DNA of 32,551 nt, taken from positions 1 to 32,551 of the forward strand of contig CALISD010000096.1 in the NCBI GenBank assembly GCA_938041955.1, written 5' to 3'. The notes beneath the pieces are model-generated. The model was not told the origin of the DNA. It saw only the letters and a list, made by a program, of their open reading frames with translations, and made no database searches. The stretch is from an uncultured Granulosicoccaceae bacterium (GTDB lineage Bacteria; Pseudomonadota; Gammaproteobacteria; Granulosicoccales; Granulosicoccaceae). Positions 26,297-32,551 of this stretch are shown one piece after another; the stretch's first letter is position 1; every line of letters begins with the position of its first letter. Made by a program: the position numbers and the translations under genes.

Positions 26297-27190
26297 CTAC
26301 CGCCGACCTGCAAATGAGGACACACGCTTACCTTCGACCTGCTGAATCCATTGCAATACTTCTGGCCATTGATTTGCCCAACAACACAAATGCGTATTTT
26401 CCGGCACCTCCCACAGCAAGGCAGACGGTTGTTTTAGCATCCACTGCTTAACAAGCTTCGGCGGAATAACTTTGTCGTTACCACCAACCAGGTGCAGTTG
26501 CCTGATTGAGGCAGGCAATGGCGCACGAGTAGCCGGGTTGATCGACCCATAGAGCTTTGTGTATTTGTGGTGTGCAGTCCATGCGTCTGTATCGATGTTG
26601 CCTGCCACAGTGACCACTGCTGTGACCCTGGGCAGCTTCTCTGCCACCAGTAAAGCCAGCGCACCACCACCACTGTGGCCGATTAAAACAATTTTTCTAA
26701 ATCGTCGCGTGCGCTGTGAAATTACCTCAACCATACTCGTGACCACTTTCTCTGAGAAACGCGAAAAGGTCCAGTAGTCGGCGTTGCATTGATCATCCAA
26801 CACCATACCAAAGTAACATGGTCGGCCTATGTATAAAGTATTGCCCTTGTCTTTGCCCATCAGGTTCAGCATGAGCGCTTTTCGTGGAGTGGGATCAGCT
26901 TTTACAAAGTAACGCCATTGCCAGGCGACACCATCACCCTCTATGTACACGTGTACAGTGTCGCCCGCAGCATCACCTCTCGGGGAGTACACTACGTGCC
27001 TGAATTTTTCACTGTGCTGGGTTGATCTTGTAAAACCCAACTGATCTGCCCTGGCATCAACCTGTTGGTATGCAGGTTTGGCACAAGACACCAAAATCAC
27101 GGCCATCACAAGCATGACAGCACCTTTCGCCACACGATCAAACAGTGCAGCGGTATCGATATATTTTGAAAAGGCAGTGTTCACAGTCAT
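26297..27190 (-). CDS. Alpha/beta-hydrolase lipoprotein
   Basis: About 297 residues with a lipoprotein signal ending VILVSC (Cys36 from this start), anchored in the cell envelope. The nucleophile elbow is GHSGGG, the acid is probably Asp in VGGNDKVIP and the base His in PENTHLC, so the serine triad looks complete. It resembles uncharacterised envelope esterases or lipases of the AB_hydrolase family. The region YIEGDGVAW precedes the oxyanion zone. The start is uncertain: ATG at 27190 (GGGAGA directly upstream), GTG at 27208 or GTG at 27184. It is convergent with ugpQ and divergent from the TetR gene. Its substrate is not known. Confidence 0.78.
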   Translation of the reverse strand: MTVNTAFSKYIDTAALFDRVAKGAVMLVMAVILVSCAKPAYQQVDARADQLGFTRSTQHSEKFRHVVYSPRGDAAGDTVHVYIEGDGVAWQWRYFVKADPTPRKALMLNLMGKDKGNTLYIGRPCYFGMVLDDQCNADYWTFSRFSEKVVTSMVEVISQRTRRFRKIVLIGHSGGGALALLVAEKLPRVTAVVTVAGNIDTDAWTAHHKYTKLYGSINPATRAPLPASIRQLHLVGGNDKVIPPKLVKQWMLKQPSALLWEVPENTHLCCWANQWPEVLQWIQQVEGKRVSSFAGRR

Positions 27191-27246
27191 TCTCCCATTG
27201 TAGTCCACTCCCCTTCACTGCGGCGATGCTGTTTTTGTAATCAAAG

Positions 27247-27274
27247 TTGCATACGCCAGATTTACCCCTATTCT
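27247..27274 (+). promoter_or_regulatory. Promoter of the TetR-RND operon
   Basis: TTGCAT (27247-27252), a 16-base spacer and TATTCT (27269-27274). The predicted first base is near 27281, at the start of the palindrome described next, which fits repression by the operon's own TetR. Confidence 0.5.
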
Positions 27275-27280
27275 CTATTT

Positions 27281-27295
27281 ATGACTCGGGGTCAT
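27281..27295. promoter_or_regulatory. Candidate TetR operator
   Basis: ATGAC-TCGGG-GTCAT has perfect 5-base arms and overlaps both the predicted transcription start and the ATG of the TetR gene (27294). This is a typical size and place for an autoregulating TetR site. Confidence 0.5.
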
Positions 27296-28001
27296 GAATC
27301 CCATTTTTCGCCAAAGATCCACCGGATCAACACAAAACATCGTGAATAAAAAAGAACGATATTCCAGAGAACAGGCGCTACTTAATACCGCACTCGGCTG
27401 TTTCAACAATGATCAGTGGGAGAACGTCAGTGTGTCGGAAATTGCCGACAAAGCCGGCGTGGCCAAAGGCACTGTCTACCTGCATTTCGCTAGCAAGCAT
27501 GAGATTTATGCCAGACTGGCATTGCAGTTCTACAACACGCTATTAACAGATTGCCGGAACCTTTCCAGCACGGATAGCCGAACCCGGCTAAAGCAGTTCA
27601 TTCACACCGTGTTCAGACACCATCAGTCAAGACCGGAGTATCGTCGAGTCACACAGTATTGCCAGCGGGAGGATTTCATAAAAAACCTCAACCCCGAGCT
27701 TGCACAATCACTAACAAATATCGAACACCAGTTTCGGTCTGTTATCAAAGAAATTCTTACTAACGGAATTCAAGATGGCAGCTGGAGTACAGATGCTGCC
27801 AATAACATGCCTGGTATTTTTTACACAATTAAAGGCGCACTCACTCAGTTCTGTCGCATTAAAAATACAGACCAAGAGAGTCAGTTAAAAATTATCAGTG
27901 CAATCACAAACTATATACTTTCAAGTGTCGGTCCGCGTACAAAATCACAACAAGTAACTGACACTTTGAGCTTCACCCTCGACCAGGTTTTGGAAACGTA
28001 A
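27294..28001 (+). CDS. TetR-family regulator of the RND efflux operon
   Basis: A 235-residue one-component repressor. The helix-turn-helix is at about residues 44-64 (SVSEIADKAGVAKGTVYLHF), followed by KHEIYARL, the usual link to the ligand domain. The helical C-terminal domain, about 85-235, is variable and gives no ligand. A GTG at 27342 is an alternative start that would trim the basic leader NPIFRQRSTG. The gene ends 1 base before the adaptor gene, so it is the first gene of a three-gene operon and probably represses it until an inducing compound binds. Confidence 0.87.
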   Translation: MNPIFRQRSTGSTQNIVNKKERYSREQALLNTALGCFNNDQWENVSVSEIADKAGVAKGTVYLHFASKHEIYARLALQFYNTLLTDCRNLSSTDSRTRLKQFIHTVFRHHQSRPEYRRVTQYCQREDFIKNLNPELAQSLTNIEHQFRSVIKEILTNGIQDGSWSTDAANNMPGIFYTIKGALTQFCRIKNTDQESQLKIISAITNYILSSVGPRTKSQQVTDTLSFTLDQVLET

Positions 28002-28002
28002 A

Positions 28003-29139
28003 ATGGGCAGATCTGCTTTAATTGCCGCACTAGTTGTAGTAGCGCTGGTACTCTGGATGGCGAGCGGCCAGATGGGTTCCGACCAAAAAAACGCGAGCCA
28101 AAATCGCTCTGAGTCGGTCGGGACAACCAGTACCACGGAAGAAAAACCTGTGGTAAAAATGAAGGTACAAACGCGAGTCCAAAGTGCAGAAAGCATTACA
28201 CGTGAAGTCGTTGTTCAAGGTCAACTTGAACCACTGCAAGTGCTCACGTTGCGCGCAGAAACCGCCGGCAACATTGAAGCACTACCCGGCAGAAAAGGAC
28301 AACGCATTGGTCGCGGGGAAATGCTTGCCAGACTGTCGATAGACAATCGCAGTGCAGACCTTGCGGTCGCGCAAGCTAATCTTGCTCAGGCAAACAACGA
28401 GTACCAGGCGGCACGCAAACTACAGAGACAGGGCCTGCAGTCAACGCTTAGTTTAGAAGCCACAAGTGCAAAACGCGAAGCCGCAAAGGCACATGTACAA
28501 GCAGCGGAGTTGGAATTCGCAAACACCAGTATCGCAGCCCCGATAGATGCATTAATTGAAGACATAATGGTTAAGGAAGGCGACTTCATTCAACGCGGCG
28601 ATGCACTGGCGACCCTGGTGGATAACAGCCAGTTACTTGTTACAGGCAGTGTGCCACAGCAACTCATTGGCGATGTAGAACAAGGCCAGAAAGCGAGCGC
28701 AAAACTTGTTACCGGCGAAACTCTTGAGGGCCGGGTTACCTATATATCATCTATGGCTGACGACACTACTCGAAGCTTCAAAATCGAAATATTAATAAAC
28801 TCACCGCCCGCGGGGACGCTGACAGGCATCAGCGCACAGATCAACATCCCCGTTGAAACCCTGTTAGCACATCGCGTATCACCCGCCATATTGGCTCTAG
28901 ACGACAACGGCGCGCTCGGGATAAAAGCAATCGATGAAGACAGCGTTGTCGTCTTTCACGCTATAGAAGTTGTGAAAACCGAGAGCAATGGCGCGTGGGT
29001 TACCGGCCTTCCCAACGATGTAAACATAATTACGCTAGGTCAGGGATTCGTTAACCCGGGTGAGTTGGTCGAACCTATTGCAGAACAAAAAAATGACAAA
29101 TCAAGCAACGCCCCTGAAACGGGTAATTCTACCCTATGA
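28003..29139 (+). CDS. RND efflux periplasmic adaptor (membrane fusion protein)
   Basis: A 378-residue HlyD/AcrA-type adaptor linking the inner-membrane pump to an outer-membrane channel. One N-terminal hydrophobic segment (about 4-20) serves as anchor; no lipobox Cys is seen. The lipoyl half-motifs are LTLRAETAGNIEALPGRKGQ and APIDALIEDIMVKEGDFIQ, around a short alpha-hairpin (about 125-165, AVAQANLAQANNEYQAARKL). The beta-barrel and membrane-proximal domains follow. No outer-membrane factor gene is in the window, so a TolC-like protein from elsewhere must be used. GGA lies 9 bases before the ATG; the gene overlaps the pump gene by an ATGA. Confidence 0.9.
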   Translation: MGRSALIAALVVVALVLWMASGQMGSDQKNASQNRSESVGTTSTTEEKPVVKMKVQTRVQSAESITREVVVQGQLEPLQVLTLRAETAGNIEALPGRKGQRIGRGEMLARLSIDNRSADLAVAQANLAQANNEYQAARKLQRQGLQSTLSLEATSAKREAAKAHVQAAELEFANTSIAAPIDALIEDIMVKEGDFIQRGDALATLVDNSQLLVTGSVPQQLIGDVEQGQKASAKLVTGETLEGRVTYISSMADDTTRSFKIEILINSPPAGTLTGISAQINIPVETLLAHRVSPAILALDDNGALGIKAIDEDSVVVFHAIEVVKTESNGAWVTGLPNDVNIITLGQGFVNPGELVEPIAEQKNDKSSNAPETGNSTL

Positions 29140-32100
29140 ACGCAATTATAGAAGCGGCATTTAATCGCAGCCGTGCGGTCTTATTGGTATTAATATTCTT
29201 CATATTCAGTGGAATCATGGCTTACAGAGCCATTCCGAAAGAAGCTGAGCCCGATGTCGCCATTCCGATTATCTATGTATCGATGAGCCACGAAGGCATC
29301 TCCCCAGAAGATAGCGAACGCTTACTGCTTCGACCCATGGAGGCAGAGCTACAAAATATACCGGGAGTAAAAAAAATCACCAGCACCGGGTCTGAAAGCC
29401 ATGGCTCGGTGCTACTTGAATTTGATGCTGGTTTTGACCCGGGCACAGCACTCGCCGATGTTCGCGAAAAAGTCGATGTTGCAAAATCCAACTTACCGAA
29501 TGATACAGACGAACCCACGGTCAACGAGATTAACGTTGCCCTCTTTCCGGTACTGACCGTTTCTTTGGCAGGCCCAATTCCCGAACGCAGCCTACTAAAG
29601 ATTGCAAAAAACCTGAAAGAAAAAATCGAAGCCCAATCCGGAGTGCTGGAAGTATCCATTGGCGGTGAACGTGCAGAAGTGCTCGAGATACTGGTCGATC
29701 CGGTGGTCATGGAAACTTACAACATCCGCTTTGATGAACTGTTCAATTTAATTAGAACTAACAACTTGTTAGTCGCCGCAGGTGCCATCGACACCGGAGC
29801 CGGCCGCATGGTGTTAAAAGTACCCGGGGTTGTTGAAGATATAACAGACATCCTATCCATGCCGGTAAAGGTTGACGGCAACACGGTAATAACCTTTCAA
29901 GATGTGGCCACTATCAATCGCACGTTTAAAGATGCAAACGGCTATGCAAGAGTAGATGGCCAACCGGCACTGGCACTGGAGATCTCTAAGCGCATAGGCG
30001 CCAACATCATTGAAACCAATCAAGCGATTCGAGATCTGGTAGCAGAACAGCAAAAACTATGGCCTGCTTCAGTACAAGTGGGTTTTCACCAGGATAAATC
30101 CAAACAAATCATTACCATGCTGAGTGACCTGCAAAACAATATATTGTCAGGCGTTATTTTGGTCATGGTGGTTATTATTGCCGCACTGGGCTTTCGCAGC
30201 GCGTTACTGGTAGGGCTAGCGATACCCGGTTCTTTTTTAGCGGGAATTATGGTGCTACACAGCCTTGGTTTTACCATGAATGTGGTGGTGTTATTTAGCC
30301 TCATTCTTGTAGTGGGCATGCTGGTAGACGGGGCTATTGTTGTCACCGAACTCGCAGACAGAAATATAAAAAGCGGCATGACAAGACGTAATGCTTATAT
30401 GGCTGCATCACAGCGTATGAGCTGGCCGGTCATCGCCTCTACCGCCACTACACTGGCTGTCTTTTTTCCGGTGATCTTCTGGCCGGGCCTGGTCGGACAA
30501 TTCATGAAATACCTGCCAATGACAGTGATTATCTGTTTAATCGCCTCGTTATTTATGGCACTTATTTTTATACCTGTTCTCGGCGGCAGCTTTGGTGGAT
30601 CAAAGGTGACAGCGCCGCAAACAGATGAGCCATTAAAACTGGGCACCATAACGCGCAGCTATGCTCGCATGCTTTCAAGCCTGCTGAAGCGCCCCTCTCT
30701 GACTCTGCTGGCCGCCATTGTGGCACTGGTGGGTTCCTATGCCTTATACGCAGTAATGGGGCGCGGTGTTGTGTTCTTTCCAAAGACTGAGCCAGACAAC
30801 GTCCTGGTGCAAGTGCATGCACGCGGCGACTTATCAATGCTTGAAAAAGATCGCATCGTTCGACGCGTAGAAGAACGCCTGTACCCGATGGATGAACTGA
30901 AGTCTGTTTATGCGAAATCTATGGGGGCGGTGGCAGGTGAGCCTGGCATGTCAGCCGATGTCATCGGCGTAATTCAGATTGAACTGATTGAATGGAACAA
31001 GCGGCGCAAAGCAAAGGTCATTCTTGATGAAATGGCAGAGCTCACTGAAGACATACCAGGTATTATTTTGGAGTTTAAGGAGCAGGAAGGCGGCCCTGCT
31101 TCGGGCAAACCCATCAATATGGAAATCACTTCCATCAGACCTGAAAAACTACCCGCCGCTGCTAAATATGTTGAAGGTGTGATGCGTGATCTAGGTGGCT
31201 TCGTTGATGTAGAAAATAACCTGCCGCTACCAGGAATCGAATGGCGCTTAAACGTTAATCGTGAAGAGGCCGCTCGTTATGGTGCCGATGTAGCTCTGCT
31301 TGGTAACGCCGTACAAATGGTCACCAACGGCATAAGAGTGGCTGGCTACCGACCTGATGACTCGGACGAAGAACTGGATATAAGAGTCAGATATCCATTA
31401 ACCGAACGCAAGCTTGATCAACTGGATCAACTGCGTGTGCCTACTCGCAACGGCATGGTACCGATTTCCAACTTTGTCACGCTGGAAGCTGCGACTAAAA
31501 CCGGTATCGTCAATCGCGTTGACACCCAAAGAGCTATTACCGTTCAAGCCAACGTCGCAGCCGATGCAAACACAACAGCAAAGCTCAAGGAATTAACAGA
31601 AGCATTGGAAAGCGGCCCCATTGATCCTGACATCTCAGTTCAGTTTACCGGCGAGAATGAAGATCAAGCTGAGACAGGCATGTTTCTTATGTCGGCATTT
31701 GCAGCGGCGATCTTTCTGATGGGATTGTTTCTGGTAGTGCAGTTCAACAGTCTATATCAGGCACTGGTCGTGTTGAGCGCCATCGTATTTTCTACCTCCG
31801 GGGTCTTACTTGGCTTAATCGTCGCTAAACAAACCTTCGGCATTGTGATGGTCGGCTTGGGTATCATCGCTCTGGCAGGCATTGTTGTGAATAACAACAT
31901 TGTACTGATCGATACCTACAACCGCTTTCGCAGCGAAGGTCACGCACCACGCATCGCCGCCTTGCAAACAGGCATCTTAAGATTACGCCCGGTTTTCCTG
32001 ACTGCGATCACTACCATACTTGGCTTAATGCCAATGGTACTGTCGCTAAACATTGATATCTTCCGACGCATATTGGAAGTCGGTGCACCGTCCACCATGT

Positions 32101-32252
32101 GGTGGACTCAACTGGCCAGTGCTATCGCCGGCGGGCTTGCATTTGCAACGATACTGACTTTGGTACTCACGCCCTGCCTGCTCGTGATTGGCGACACGGT
32201 GTTTAAACGAAAACCAAAAGTTGAAGTGGCGCAACAGGCACAGCCTGTGTGA
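29136..32252 (+). CDS. RND-family efflux pump permease
   Basis: A 1038-residue proton-driven pump of the AcrB/HAE1-like family, with twelve membrane segments in two repeats and two large periplasmic loops. The opening NRSRAVLLVLIFFIFSGI and the strand PDVAIPIIYVSMSHEG are typical. The proton-relay region differs from AcrB: VGMLVDGAIVV keeps Asp398 but has Gly399 where AcrB has a second Asp, and GIVVNNNIVLID (about 915-926) has Asn919 where AcrB has Lys940. This single-Asp, no-Lys pattern occurs in a separate RND branch and should not be taken as loss of function. The substrate is unknown. No terminator is evident after the stop. Confidence 0.92.
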   Translation: MNAIIEAAFNRSRAVLLVLIFFIFSGIMAYRAIPKEAEPDVAIPIIYVSMSHEGISPEDSERLLLRPMEAELQNIPGVKKITSTGSESHGSVLLEFDAGFDPGTALADVREKVDVAKSNLPNDTDEPTVNEINVALFPVLTVSLAGPIPERSLLKIAKNLKEKIEAQSGVLEVSIGGERAEVLEILVDPVVMETYNIRFDELFNLIRTNNLLVAAGAIDTGAGRMVLKVPGVVEDITDILSMPVKVDGNTVITFQDVATINRTFKDANGYARVDGQPALALEISKRIGANIIETNQAIRDLVAEQQKLWPASVQVGFHQDKSKQIITMLSDLQNNILSGVILVMVVIIAALGFRSALLVGLAIPGSFLAGIMVLHSLGFTMNVVVLFSLILVVGMLVDGAIVVTELADRNIKSGMTRRNAYMAASQRMSWPVIASTATTLAVFFPVIFWPGLVGQFMKYLPMTVIICLIASLFMALIFIPVLGGSFGGSKVTAPQTDEPLKLGTITRSYARMLSSLLKRPSLTLLAAIVALVGSYALYAVMGRGVVFFPKTEPDNVLVQVHARGDLSMLEKDRIVRRVEERLYPMDELKSVYAKSMGAVAGEPGMSADVIGVIQIELIEWNKRRKAKVILDEMAELTEDIPGIILEFKEQEGGPASGKPINMEITSIRPEKLPAAAKYVEGVMRDLGGFVDVENNLPLPGIEWRLNVNREEAARYGADVALLGNAVQMVTNGIRVAGYRPDDSDEELDIRVRYPLTERKLDQLDQLRVPTRNGMVPISNFVTLEAATKTGIVNRVDTQRAITVQANVAADANTTAKLKELTEALESGPIDPDISVQFTGENEDQAETGMFLMSAFAAAIFLMGLFLVVQFNSLYQALVVLSAIVFSTSGVLLGLIVAKQTFGIVMVGLGIIALAGIVVNNNIVLIDTYNRFRSEGHAPRIAALQTGILRLRPVFLTAITTILGLMPMVLSLNIDIFRRILEVGAPSTMWWTQLASAIAGGLAFATILTLVLTPCLLVIGDTVFKRKPKVEVAQQAQPV

Positions 32253-32551
32253 CAAGCGCCAGCAATGCGGCTTAGCGAGTCTGACTTTGTGGAAGTTGCT
32301 GCAAAAGTAGAAGCCCATCAAGCAACACACACTGGCGATTTTGGCAGTTATTATTACCGTTATGCACTCACAGTCATCGCTGCTGATCAGGTACACGTAG
32401 CAGCCATTCGAACAACAAAGCAATGCGCCAAACGCACGAGCCGTAGCGATGCTTTAGCCGCGCGTTTATTGGTTTGAATCTCATCGTGGGACAGGTAAAA
32501 GTGCCAACGGATGGCATGTTAGCTAAAGCTGGCATATGGATGCGCTATCTG
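32253..32551. other. Window end with no convincing gene
   Basis: About 300 bases. A 70-codon plus-strand frame (32265-32477) opens LSESDFVEVAAKVEA, which faintly recalls the first helix of TPM-domain proteins, but the rest does not fit and no ribosome site precedes it. It may be a frameshifted remnant or chance. The continuation lies beyond the window. Confidence 0.4.

Noticed and set aside
29273..29710. A 145-codon minus-strand open frame inside the RND pump gene
   Set aside because: Ser/Thr-rich, no motif, and fully antisense to a well-matched pump sequence.
32265..32477. TPM-domain protein at the window end
   Set aside because: Only the first helix is faintly similar, the rest does not match and no ribosome site is present.

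Overview
The window looks like a chromosomal segment of a free-living, probably marine, gammaproteobacterium. The evidence is family-level: secreted sulfatase, lipoproteins, a four-subunit sarcosine oxidase, a polyamine-type ABC importer, a MocR regulator and an RND pump, all densely packed with moderate base composition. The genus cannot be set from the sequence alone. No rRNA, tRNA, CRISPR array, insertion sequence, phage gene or integrase was seen.

Layout. 1-1297: an AraC/GyrI-type regulator overlapping a DUF1801 protein. 1298-2078: a 780-base gap with only short open stretches and hairpins. 2079-3275: a membrane fatty-acid desaturase. 3427-6322: two divergent genes for exported proteins, a DUF1566-type protein with four Cys-bounded Trp-rich repeats and a lipoprotein made of two similar four-cysteine domains. 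6504-8187: a complete RtcB-type RNA ligase gene (minus strand) whose leader holds a promoter, a possible three-way-junction RNA and a strong intrinsic terminator before the start codon. 8364-12643: a PLP aminotransferase, a small BamE/SmpA-like lipoprotein, a DMT exporter and a lipoprotein sulfatase.

12716-25250 is the largest unit, all on the minus strand. Read in transcription order it holds a MocR regulator, a 3-hydroxyisobutyrate-dehydrogenase-family reductase, a PotA/PotD/PotB/PotC-like importer and soxB-soxD-soxA-soxG (heterotetrameric sarcosine oxidase). This reads as a module that imports a small amino or N-methyl compound, oxidatively demethylates it in the cytoplasm and passes the one-carbon unit to folate. 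The true substrate is not shown by the sequence.

25490-32252: a cytosolic glycerophosphodiesterase, an alpha/beta-hydrolase lipoprotein, and a TetR-adaptor-RND permease operon with a likely TetR operator over the regulator's start. The last 300 bases hold no convincing gene.

The best candidates for something undescribed are the structured leader and terminator in front of rtcB, the tandem four-cysteine lipoprotein, and the importer-oxidase module with its unusual PotB-like permease and palindromic operator candidate.
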